Shown here piece after piece: positions 1 through 7,780 of a DNA stretch of 64,000 nucleotides. Position numbers and translations under genes: made by a program. Numbering within the stretch: position 1 is the stretch's first letter; every line of letters begins with the position of its first letter. Source of the stretch: Gammaproteobacteria bacterium (GTDB lineage: Bacteria; Pseudomonadota; Gammaproteobacteria; UBA6429; Thiohalophilaceae); contig WGLP01000006.1 of the NCBI GenBank assembly GCA_016125505.1, positions 186,001 through 250,000 of the forward strand, written 5' to 3'. The notes beneath the pieces were generated by a model, which searched no databases, was not told where the DNA came from, and worked only from the letters and a program-made list of their open reading frames with translations.

Positions 1-1055
1 GTCGGGCCAGTCACCAGCACGATACCGTGCGGCCGGTTGATCATTTTATTCCAGTCCGCAATATCCTTCTCACTGAAACCCAGTCCGGTAAAGTCCTTCA
101 CCAGCACTTCCGGGGTAAAGATCCGCATCACCATCTTTTCGCCAAAGGCGGTCGGCATGCAGGACAGGCGCAATTCGATCTCGTCCCCATCCGGCGTCTT
201 GCTCTTGATCCGACCATCCTGCGGCCGGCGCTTCTCGACCACGTCCATGCGACCCAGGACCTTGATGCGCGCGATCACGACGTTCATGACCGGCGTTGGC
301 ATGTCGTAGACATTGTGCATCACGCCATCGATCCGGAAGCGGATATGGCCGTTCTCTCGACGCGGTTCCAGGTGGATATCACTGGCGCGCTGTTCAAACG
401 CGTATTGCAACAACCAATCGACGATATGCACCACCGATTGATCATTGGTATCAAGGCGGCCGGTCTTGCCTAATTCGATCAACTGTTCGAAATTAGTGAC
501 CCCCGGGATATCCTTTTCATTCTCCGTGGTCGCGCGCCGGATGGAATGACTGACGCTATAGAATTCGTTGAGGTAACGGGAGATATCCACCGGGTTGGCA
601 ATGACACGTTCGACCTGCAGGCCGCTGACGTGTACCACTTCGCTTTCCCAGCTGCGCAGGTAGGGTTCCGCGGTCGCAATGGTGACGGTCTTTTCCGTCA
701 CGGCAATCGGCAGGATCTTGTGGCGATTGGCATAGGCGGAAGAGATCACGGCGGTCACCGCGGTGACGTCCACCTTGAGCGGGTCGATACGGAAATAAGG
801 CAGGTCCACCTTTTCCGCCAGCCACTGCACCAGCACCTCCAGGCTGAGTTTCTTTCCCGGGTGCCTGAGGTCGGCCCATTCCTGTTGCGAGATAATGACT
901 AAAGGATGAATCTCGAGACGGCTGTTGCGCACCGGGACCAGAAAATCATCGGCAATGCGCTTTTCGACGCGTCCGTCCGCCAGCAGATTCTCGATCAACT
1001 CACGCATGCTGAGCTTGTGATCGATGGTGTCGAACATGACCGGATGTGTCGCCAT
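1..1055 (-). CDS. GspE/PilB-family secretion or pilus ATPase, C-terminal part outside window
   Basis: The reading frame starts at the ATG ending at base 1055 and runs off the left edge; 351 residues are visible. The N-terminal ~150 residues fit the MshEN/T2SSE_N domain of type II secretion and type IV pilus ATPases. The following stretch has the family's conserved segments (SDIHLEPR, FRIDGV, VEKRRPQDGRI, LRLSCMPT, GEKMVMRI), and the visible part ends at LVTGP, the first half of Walker A. The family powers assembly of a pseudopilus or pilus at the inner membrane. It begins 4 bases after the ptsP stop, so the two are probably co-transcribed. No other secretion or pilus gene is visible, so GspE, PilB and MshE cannot be told apart. 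The family call is secure; the exact role is not. Confidence 0.9.
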   Translation of the reverse strand, partial: MATHPVMFDTIDHKLSMRELIENLLADGRVEKRIADDFLVPVRNSRLEIHPLVIISQQEWADLRHPGKKLSLEVLVQWLAEKVDLPYFRIDPLKVDVTAVTAVISSAYANRHKILPIAVTEKTVTIATAEPYLRSWESEVVHVSGLQVERVIANPVDISRYLNEFYSVSHSIRRATTENEKDIPGVTNFEQLIELGKTGRLDTNDQSVVHIVDWLLQYAFEQRASDIHLEPRRENGHIRFRIDGVMHNVYDMPTPVMNVVIARIKVLGRMDVVEKRRPQDGRIKSKTPDGDEIELRLSCMPTAFGEKMVMRIFTPEVLVKDFTGLGFSEKDIADWNKMINRPHGIVLVTGP

Positions 1056-1059
1056 AAGA

Positions 1060-3327
1060 CTATCGCCCCGCCCTGACCAGACCGCCGAGCCCGGATTGTT
1101 CCAATATATTATTCAAGTAATTACGGATGCTCACAGCATCATCCATCTTCTGGACCTCGTCAAGGCAGCCCTTGGCAGTCTCCGTCGTAATACTGCGAAT
1201 GACCCATTTAATCCGGTTCAAACTCGACGCGCTCATACTCAGACTATCGATATCCATTCCAATTAATAATAAGGCTGCGGCGGGGTCTCCCGCCATTTCG
1301 CCGCACACACTCACCGGCTTACCCACGCTATGTGCATCAATGATGGTTTTATACACGGCATCGATGACGGCCGGATGCAGGGCGTCGTATAAGGCCGCAA
1401 CGCGGGAGTTATTACGATCCACCGCCAACAAGTACTGCGTCAGGTCGTTGGTACCGATAGAAAGGAAATCGGCGCGCGTGGCCAAACGTTTAGCCAGATA
1501 GACGGCAGAAGGCACTTCGATCATCACCCCCACCCTGGGTTTTGTGACCTGGTACTTCTCTTCCAGCAATTCCTGATACGCGCGATTAATCAGGTTATTC
1601 GCCTCGTCCAGCTCCGCCAGGTGGCTGATCATCGGCAACAGGATATTGAGGTTATCCAGCCCGCAGGCGGCACGCATCATGGCCCTCACCTGCACCAGGA
1701 AAAATTCCGGGTGGTCCAGGGTGATCCGGATACCCCGCCAGCCCAGAAAAGGATTGTCTTCCTGAATCGGGAAATACGGTAAGGCCTTGTCACCGCCCAC
1801 ATCCAGTGTACGCAGGGTCACCGGTCGCGGCGCAAACGCCTTGAGGACTTGCTGATAGACACGTAACTGTTCTTCCTCGCCGGGAAAACGCTGGCGCACC
1901 ATAAACGGAAATTCCGTGCGATACAGACCGATGCCATCGGCGCCGCTGTTCAGTGACGGTGTAATGTCGGACAACAATCCGGTATTCGCATACAAGGGAA
2001 TCGATTTACCATCGGGTGTCACCGAAGGCTGGTTGTGCAGGTTAACCAGTTCGGCGGAGAGCGCGGCCTCATCCCGCGCCAGACGCTCAAACTCCGCACG
2101 CACCTGTTTGGGGGGATTGATATAAACGTTACCGCTGTAACCATCGGCAATGATGGTCTGGCCGTCGATGCGACCTACGGGTAACTCGGTCACGCCCATC
2201 ACCGCCGGCAGACCCAAGGCGCGCGCCAGAATCGCAACGTGTGAGGTACGCGAACCGCGCGCGCTGACCACGCCGATCAGTCGCTCACGCGGTACCTCGG
2301 CCAATTGCGCGGCGGTGATCTCGTCACCAACCAGGATCGTCTTCTCCGGATAATCCACGTCGCGGCGTGCGTCCTTGAGGAGATGATGGACAATGCGGCG
2401 CGCCAGTTCGCGCAGGTCTTCCGCACGCTCGCGCATGTACGGATCATCCATTTCAGCAAAGGCCTGTATCTGTTCTTCTATCGTGCGCCGAACCGCACCT
2501 GGTGCCCAATTACCATCCATGATGCGCACCGCCGTCGCGCCACGCAGGGAATGACTATCCAGCATCAGCAAATAGGCATCGAACAAGGCGCGCTCTTCGC
2601 GCGGCAATACCTCCTGCAGACGTTTCGACAAGGTGCAGATATCATTCTTGACGGCCTCCAGCGCCTGATTGAACGCCTTGACCTCCTCATCCATGTCTTC
2701 CACCGGACGGTCCGGGATCTTGTCGAGATCCGCCGTCGGATAGATCGCGATGGCGGTACCAATGGCCACGCCCGGCGCACCGGGCAAACCGTGAATCGGC
2801 CGCGCGCTGCGCGTCTCGTGCTGATTCAACAGTTTTTCCATTTCACCACTGGTTTCCGCATGCGCCATGGCACCCGCCAACTGCGCGGCAATGGTGATAA
2901 GAAAATTTTCCTGTTCTTCATCGAAGCGTTGCGGCTTGACCTGTTGCACGATCAGGACACCCAGGACCTTGCGATGATGAATGATGGGCACACCGAGAAA
3001 GCCGTAGTACTGCTCTTCGGATGTACCGGGGAAGAAGTGATAACGTGGATGTTGCGGTGCGTTATCGATATTGATGGGTTCGGCGCGACTGGCGACCAGA
3101 CTGACGATACCCTGGTCGAAACCCAGGCGTACACGGCCGACCGACGACGGGTCCAGACCGCGGGTCGCCATCAACACGTGTTGATGCAATACTTCATCGG
3201 TGAGGTAAACCGAGCAGACATCGGCATGCATGGCCTCGCGCACCTGCTCGACGATAATGTTCAACGCCTGATCGAGATTGCGAGCGGCGTTCACCTCCTG
3301 GATGATACGGCGTAAGGTAGTTAGCAT
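1060..3327 (-). CDS. ptsP: Phosphoenolpyruvate-protein phosphotransferase PtsP (enzyme I-Ntr)
   Basis: 755 residues, close to the usual ~750 for PtsP. An N-terminal GAF domain (about 1-165) is followed by an enzyme I module. That module has the swivelling phosphohistidine domain (GSRTSHVAILARALG, where the His in TSHVA is the phosphorylated residue) and the PEP-binding TIM barrel (LRTLDVGGDK, GWRGIR, MIEVPSA, SIGTNDLTQY, and SVCGEMAGDP with the catalytic Cys). It transfers phosphate from PEP to NPr in the nitrogen PTS, a regulatory rather than sugar-transporting cascade. No ptsO or ptsN is nearby. rppH lies just upstream on the same strand, the rppH-ptsP order common in gammaproteobacteria. 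Confidence 0.97.
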   Translation of the reverse strand: MLTTLRRIIQEVNAARNLDQALNIIVEQVREAMHADVCSVYLTDEVLHQHVLMATRGLDPSSVGRVRLGFDQGIVSLVASRAEPINIDNAPQHPRYHFFPGTSEEQYYGFLGVPIIHHRKVLGVLIVQQVKPQRFDEEQENFLITIAAQLAGAMAHAETSGEMEKLLNQHETRSARPIHGLPGAPGVAIGTAIAIYPTADLDKIPDRPVEDMDEEVKAFNQALEAVKNDICTLSKRLQEVLPREERALFDAYLLMLDSHSLRGATAVRIMDGNWAPGAVRRTIEEQIQAFAEMDDPYMRERAEDLRELARRIVHHLLKDARRDVDYPEKTILVGDEITAAQLAEVPRERLIGVVSARGSRTSHVAILARALGLPAVMGVTELPVGRIDGQTIIADGYSGNVYINPPKQVRAEFERLARDEAALSAELVNLHNQPSVTPDGKSIPLYANTGLLSDITPSLNSGADGIGLYRTEFPFMVRQRFPGEEEQLRVYQQVLKAFAPRPVTLRTLDVGGDKALPYFPIQEDNPFLGWRGIRITLDHPEFFLVQVRAMMRAACGLDNLNILLPMISHLAELDEANNLINRAYQELLEEKYQVTKPRVGVMIEVPSAVYLAKRLATRADFLSIGTNDLTQYLLAVDRNNSRVAALYDALHPAVIDAVYKTIIDAHSVGKPVSVCGEMAGDPAAALLLIGMDIDSLSMSASSLNRIKWVIRSITTETAKGCLDEVQKMDDAVSIRNYLNNILEQSGLGGLVRAGR

Positions 3328-3367
3328 GAAACGGATCGGTTAATTAGTTATATGTATGTATAGTCAC

Positions 3368-3886
3368 TCAACGCGACGAATGTAGTTCAGTCAGTTTTAG
3401 CGGTGTGAGCGGATTGATGAGTGGAATCAATTGTTCCAGCGCCTTGCGATAAACGATGCGTTTAAATGGAATCACCAGATCGACCGTTTCCCAGTAGTTA
3501 ATCCAACGCCAGGAATCAAATTCAGGATTCTCCGTACTGTCGAGACAGACCGCCCGTTCGTGTCCGACCAGTTTCAACAAATACCACAGCTGTTTCTGAC
3601 CGATGCAGCGACGGCCATTCCGCCCCGAATGCCGCAGATAACGATGTGGAATCCGGTAGCGTAACCAACTCTGGGTGCGTCCGAGCACCTCCACATCGCC
3701 CGGTCCCAGGCCAACCTCTTCCGCCAACTCACGGTACAGGGCCTGTTCCGGGGTCTCGTTTTGACGGATACCGCCTTGGGGGAACTGCCAGGAATCCTCG
3801 CCGGTACGGCGCGCCCAGAATACCTCGCCGGCGTCATTGCAGAGAATGATGCCGACATTGGGCCGATATCCTTGACGATCAATCAC
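3368..3886 (-). CDS. rppH: RNA pyrophosphohydrolase RppH (Nudix)
   Basis: 172 residues, near the 176 of E. coli RppH. The start region MIDRQGYRPNVGIILCN is typical of the family. The Nudix box is complete (GGIRQNETPEQALYRELAEE, followed by VGL), with the metal-binding glutamates in the RELAEE segment. RppH removes pyrophosphate from the 5' end of mRNA and so initiates RNase E-dependent decay in the cytoplasm. It lies 40 bases upstream of ptsP and is divergent from the HAD gene. The last ~10 residues are not conserved. Confidence 0.97.
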   Translation of the reverse strand: MIDRQGYRPNVGIILCNDAGEVFWARRTGEDSWQFPQGGIRQNETPEQALYRELAEEVGLGPGDVEVLGRTQSWLRYRIPHRYLRHSGRNGRRCIGQKQLWYLLKLVGHERAVCLDSTENPEFDSWRWINYWETVDLVIPFKRIVYRKALEQLIPLINPLTPLKLTELHSSR

Positions 3887-4082
3887 TTATCTAAGGCTCT
3901 TTATAGTCCATGTGAACAACATTGTTTCACAGGCGCGATCAGCTCGTAAACTCTTCTTAAATTAAGCAGCAAATCCCATAAATATCAATGGCTTGGCGAC
4001 AAATTCCTGCAAACGGCCACTCCCCCGTGGCTTTTGGGGTAAGATGCGCCACTTTCGTCACACGCAGGAAGGATTTGACGAC

Positions 4083-4751
4083 GTGAGCCTCGCGATTTTC
4101 GATCTGGACAACACGCTGCTCGCCGGGGACAGCGACTACCTTTGGGGCCAGTATCTGGTGCAAGAGGGCATCGTTGACGGCAAGGAGTACGAAGCCAAAA
4201 ACCAGCGGTTTTACGACGAGTACAAGGCCGGGCGCCTGGATATCTATGAATTTCTGGCCTTCAGCCTGCATCCCTTGACCTTGTTCAGCCCGTCGATGTT
4301 GAAGGACATGCATGCCCAGTACATGCACCAGATGATCGACAAGCTGATCACCCCGCAGGCCCTCGCCCTGGTCGATAAACACCGTCAACAAGGTGATACC
4401 TTAATGATCATCACGGCGACCAACAGCTTTATCACCCGCCCCATCGCCAGCGCTTTCGGTATTCCCAACCTGCTGGCAACGGAACCGGAGATGATCGACG
4501 GCCGCTACACCGGCAAGGTCAGTGGCATTCCCTGTTTTCAGGACGGCAAGGTAAAAAATCTTCACGCCTGGCTTCAGGCGCATGAGACAAACCTGCAGGA
4601 CAGCTGGTTCTATTCCGATTCGCACAACGATCTGCCCTTGCTGAACGAAGTCACCCATCCGGTTGCCGTCGATCCGGATCCGCAACTGCGTGAGGTTGCC
4701 GAACAACGACAATGGCCTGTATTACAGCTACACCATGGCGAGCACACCTGA
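4083..4751 (+). CDS. HAD-IB family (SerB/PSP-like) hydrolase
   Basis: 222 residues from a GTG at 4083. That start is preferred because AGGAAGGA (4066-4073) lies nine bases upstream and the protein then begins directly with the catalytic strand; an upstream in-frame start at 3993 adds a sequence without homology character. Motif I is FDLDNTLL (nucleophile Asp and general acid Asp). Motif II is the Thr in ITATN, and motif III/IV is the Lys in DGKVKN with YSDSHNDLPLL. This is the phosphoserine phosphatase-like HAD-IB subfamily, which acts on small phosphate esters; the substrate is unknown. The stop overlaps the next gene by 17 bases. Its place ahead of a cobalamin-type transporter could hint at a nucleotide-loop phosphatase role, but that is only inference. 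Confidence 0.9.
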   Translation: MSLAIFDLDNTLLAGDSDYLWGQYLVQEGIVDGKEYEAKNQRFYDEYKAGRLDIYEFLAFSLHPLTLFSPSMLKDMHAQYMHQMIDKLITPQALALVDKHRQQGDTLMIITATNSFITRPIASAFGIPNLLATEPEMIDGRYTGKVSGIPCFQDGKVKNLHAWLQAHETNLQDSWFYSDSHNDLPLLNEVTHPVAVDPDPQLREVAEQRQWPVLQLHHGEHT

Positions 4752-5751
4752 GCACACCGGCGTGCACGCATCTAGGCGTCGACCCGCGCTGTTACTCCTG
4801 GGTTTGTTTTTCTTTGCAGTGCTGGCATTCGTATTTGCACTGACCCAAGGCAGTATGCACTTCAGCCTGGCTGACTATATTGCCGTCCTGCATGGACAGC
4901 CCACCGAATTCACATCGCAGGTGATTCATCAATTACGCCTGCCACGCGCGCAACAGGCATTCATCACCGGGGCCTTGCTGGCCAGTGCCGGCGCCTTGCT
5001 GCAAGTATTGTTGCGTAATCCGCTGGCAGAACCCTATGTCCTCGGCATCTCCGGCGGCGCCTCGGTCTTTGCCCTGCTGGCAATGCTGGCCGGGTTGGCC
5101 GGACTTGCCGTATCCGGCGCCGCCTTTGCCGGTGCCCTGCTCGCCATGTTACTAGTGTTTGGCCTGGCACGCGGCGAACACAGCTGGTCACCGACACGAC
5201 TCTTGCTTACCGGGGTGGTGCTGGCTACCGGCTGGGGTGCCATCGTCAGTTTTCTGCTGAGCATTGCGCCGCAGGCGCAATTGCATAGCCTGTTGTTCTG
5301 GCTCATGGGTGATCTGAGTTTTGCGCAACAACGCTGGCCCGGTTTGCTGACACTACTCATCGCGTTGGTGTTGATGCTGTACAAGGCGCGCAGTCTCAAT
5401 GTGCTGGCCTTCGGCGGTAAACAGGCACAGGCCCTGGGCGTGGAAGTCACGCGCCTGTCCTGGCAGATCTATGTGCTGGCCTCGCTGATGACGGCAGTGG
5501 CCGTGGTGGAGGCCGGCAGTATCGGCTTTGTCGGTTTGATCGTCCCGCATGTTCTGCGCCTGTTAGGTTTACATGATCACCGTTTTCTTATCCCCGGCTG
5601 CATGCTGGCCGGCGGCGGTTTATTGCTGGTTGCCGATACCCTCGCGCGCAGTTTATTCACGGACATTGTTTTGCCGGTGGGTGTCTTGACCGCAGCCCTG
5701 GGCGTGCCGGTGTTTATTGTGCTGCTCTATCGTGGAACGCGATCGCTATGA
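4735..5751 (+). CDS. FecCD/BtuC-family ABC transporter permease
   Basis: 338 residues from the ATG at 4735, which overlaps the end of the HAD gene. An upstream in-frame ATG at 4663 would only add a tail lying inside the HAD gene. About nine to ten hydrophobic helices and the family signatures are present: RLPRAQQAFITGALLASAGA, LLQVLLRNPLAEPYVLGISG, EAGSIGFVGLIVPHVLRLL and PVGVLTAALGVPVF. FecCD permeases form a dimeric inner-membrane channel for cobalamin, haem or ferric siderophores. The adjacent riboswitch-controlled btuB makes cobalamin the likely substrate (inference). No BtuF-type binding protein is visible here. The stop overlaps the ATPase start (ATGA). Confidence 0.93.
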   Translation: MASTPEHTGVHASRRRPALLLLGLFFFAVLAFVFALTQGSMHFSLADYIAVLHGQPTEFTSQVIHQLRLPRAQQAFITGALLASAGALLQVLLRNPLAEPYVLGISGGASVFALLAMLAGLAGLAVSGAAFAGALLAMLLVFGLARGEHSWSPTRLLLTGVVLATGWGAIVSFLLSIAPQAQLHSLLFWLMGDLSFAQQRWPGLLTLLIALVLMLYKARSLNVLAFGGKQAQALGVEVTRLSWQIYVLASLMTAVAVVEAGSIGFVGLIVPHVLRLLGLHDHRFLIPGCMLAGGGLLLVADTLARSLFTDIVLPVGVLTAALGVPVFIVLLYRGTRSL

Positions 5752-6524
5752 GCGAATCGAGCTGGTTAAGCACCCACGGATTACGGCTAACCGCCGGTGA
5801 GCGCACACTCTGCCGCGATCTCAACTGGCGTTTACAATCCGGCGAGTGTTGGGCCATTCTCGGACTCAACGGCGCCGGCAAGACGACGTTGCTGCATACC
5901 CTCGCCGGCATTCATCATCCGGATCAGGGTGAAGTCCGTCTCCTGGACCAGGCGATGCAAACCTATTCGCGCCGGCAGGTTGCGCAACAGCTCGGTCTGT
6001 TATTACAGGAAAGCGACATGGTGTTTCCGGGCAGTGTGCTCGAACACGTACTGATCGGACGCCATCCGCATCTGGATCACTGGCAATGGGAACGCGAGGA
6101 CGACTACCGCATTGCCCAGCATGCCCTGGCCAGTGTCGGTCTCAGTGACTTCGCCAAACGCGATATTCACACCTTGTCCGGCGGTGAACGCCAGCGCATG
6201 GCCATCGCCACCGTGCTCGCGCAGCAACCGCGGATTTTTTTACTGGATGAACCGGTGAATCATCTGGACTGGCATCATCAACATCAGTTACTCGCGATCC
6301 TGACCGGCCTGTCGCACAGTGGCACTTGCGCACTGGTGATGGCCTTGCACGACGTCAATCTCGCCGCGCGCTATTGCGATCATGTCCTGATGATGTTTGC
6401 CAACGGCGAGGTGAAGATGGGCAGTTGCGAAACGCTGTTGCGCGCCGACACCTTGTCGACGCTGTATGGATATGACATCGAGCAGATTAACGCAGACGGC
6501 AGGACAGTGTTCATTCCCGCCTGA
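5748..6524 (+). CDS. ABC transporter ATP-binding protein, FecE/BtuD-like
   Basis: 258 residues. Walker A is GLNGAGKTT, the Q-loop is LLQESD, the ABC signature is LSGGERQR, Walker B is IFLLDEPVNHLD and the H-loop His lies in MALHDVNLAARYCD. This is the ATPase partner of the preceding permease, and the ATGA overlap (5748-5751) indicates translational coupling. Together they should energise uptake of cobalamin or a metal chelate into the cytoplasm. The gene ends eight bases before the stop of the convergent ParA-like gene. Confidence 0.94.
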   Translation: MSESSWLSTHGLRLTAGERTLCRDLNWRLQSGECWAILGLNGAGKTTLLHTLAGIHHPDQGEVRLLDQAMQTYSRRQVAQQLGLLLQESDMVFPGSVLEHVLIGRHPHLDHWQWEREDDYRIAQHALASVGLSDFAKRDIHTLSGGERQRMAIATVLAQQPRIFLLDEPVNHLDWHHQHQLLAILTGLSHSGTCALVMALHDVNLAARYCDHVLMMFANGEVKMGSCETLLRADTLSTLYGYDIEQINADGRTVFIPA

Positions 6525-6531
6525 TCACCGG

Positions 6532-7227
6532 CTATTGCGAAGAGTGTGTGGAGACTGCGGTGCGCGTACGCGGTTCGAGTTGTTCCAGCCAGTCGATCAA
6601 GGGCTGCCATTGATTCTTGTCTTCCTGTACCCGCTGGTCCCACATTTCGTAAATACCGACGCCGCGGGAGGATGCGCGCACATAGGTTTGTGTATCGCGC
6701 AGGCTGGCGATAAACGGCAACTTCAAGGTGGTAAGAAAGCGTTCGAGGGACTGATACACCAGCGTGTTCTTTTTCACGCGATTCGCAATCACCGCCACGT
6801 TGACGCCGAAACTGCGGATCTTGCCGACCAGTAATAATTCCTCGATGAAACGGGTGGCGGCATGAATATCGATGGGGCTGGGTAATACCGGCACCAGCAC
6901 CGTATCCACGCTGCGGATAAACTCCTGCAACTGCTGGCCCATGATACCGGCCGGGGCATCCATCACGACCCGGTCAGTACCCGGCAACACCCGGCGATGC
7001 CAGGACAGGGTGACTCCGGAACGCGGACGCTCGTACGCCGAAACGCCATAGATCTCGGTCTTTTCCTTCGGGCGCAGGCTCAGCCAACGCATGCTCGAGG
7101 CCTGGGGGTCATGATCCACCAGCGCCGTCACGTAACCCGCGCTCGCATAAAAGCTGGCGAGATTCGTCGCAATGGTGGTCTTACCACAACCGCCTTTGGA
7201 GTTGAGTACGAGAATGCGTTGTTGCAT
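6532..7227 (-). CDS. ParA/MinD-family ATPase
   Basis: 231 residues. The N terminus has the deviant Walker A of the family (KGGCGKTT, residues ~11-18), then DHDPQASS (switch I) and VVMDAPAG (Walker B-like), with conserved residues in VIANRV. ParA-type ATPases position DNA or protein cargos on the nucleoid or membrane. No ParB or cargo gene lies beside it, so it appears to be an orphan. It is convergent with the ABC transporter and divergent from the cobalamin riboswitch and btuB, which it separates from each other. The partner and cargo are unknown. Confidence 0.88.
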   Translation of the reverse strand: MQQRILVLNSKGGCGKTTIATNLASFYASAGYVTALVDHDPQASSMRWLSLRPKEKTEIYGVSAYERPRSGVTLSWHRRVLPGTDRVVMDAPAGIMGQQLQEFIRSVDTVLVPVLPSPIDIHAATRFIEELLLVGKIRSFGVNVAVIANRVKKNTLVYQSLERFLTTLKLPFIASLRDTQTYVRASSRGVGIYEMWDQRVQEDKNQWQPLIDWLEQLEPRTRTAVSTHSSQ

Positions 7228-7472
7228 GGAGTTATTACCGCTTCAGTTTAGTGACGGATTATACAAAATACCCTGCTCCGTACAGCCTCCGTCCCCGTGG
7301 AATATATCACTTATTCATTGTAAGGCTAAACGCGCCAGAGTCTCAACTTATATTATAGACATCGGATCCTTTTCCTAGATTTTTCATCCGGAAATTGTGT
7401 CCCTGTTCATGCTCGGCCTCGCCTTGACTTTGCCGGCGCTGCGCAGCATCATCCTCGCGCTTATCTTTAACT

Positions 7473-7665
7473 TCAGGTGCCTGACGGATATTCGTCCAAC
7501 AGGTGAAACGGGAAGCCGGTGCGTCATGTTTTTTGACTATTCCGGCGCTGCCCCCGCAACGGTAAGCAAGCTCAGGTTCATTCACTAGGCCACTGCCAAT
7601 CTGGTGGGAAGGCGAATGAACCGGATGTCATGGACATCGGCTTGCAAGCCCGGAGACCGGCCTGA
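7473..7665 (+). promoter_or_regulatory. Cobalamin (AdoCbl-type) riboswitch upstream of btuB
   Basis: The stretch contains the conserved cobalamin-riboswitch blocks in order: AGGTGAAACGGGAAGCCGGT (7501-7520), the B12 box as GCTGCCCCCGCAACGGTAAG (7547-7566), a CCACTGCC...GGGAAGGC pair, and CCCGGAGACCGGCC near the 3' end. A closing P1 helix can form between TCAGG (7473-7477) and CCTGA (7661-7665). It sits about 115 bases ahead of the btuB start on the same strand. Binding of adenosylcobalamin is expected to shut down the btuB-tonB-adenosyltransferase unit. Confidence 0.93.
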
Positions 7666-7721
7666 GGGAGATCAGGGTGTGTCGCGGAGGGCGAAGCACG
7701 CGGATAGTGTCATCAAATCCG

Positions 7722-7778
7722 TTTTTTCCTCCCGGCACGATTTACCCGCACGCGGGTGTGCGTCCATTGAGGAAAAAA
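7722..7778 (+). promoter_or_regulatory. RBS-sequestering hairpin (riboswitch expression platform)
   Basis: TTTTTTCCTC (7722-7731) is perfectly complementary to GAGGAAAAAA (7769-7778), which holds the btuB Shine-Dalgarno sequence just before the ATG at 7781. Between them CGCAC/GTGCG can form an inner stem. The pairing would hide the ribosome site, consistent with translational control by the upstream aptamer. The complementarity is visible in the sequence; the switching role is inferred. Confidence 0.7.
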
Positions 7779-7780
7779 CT

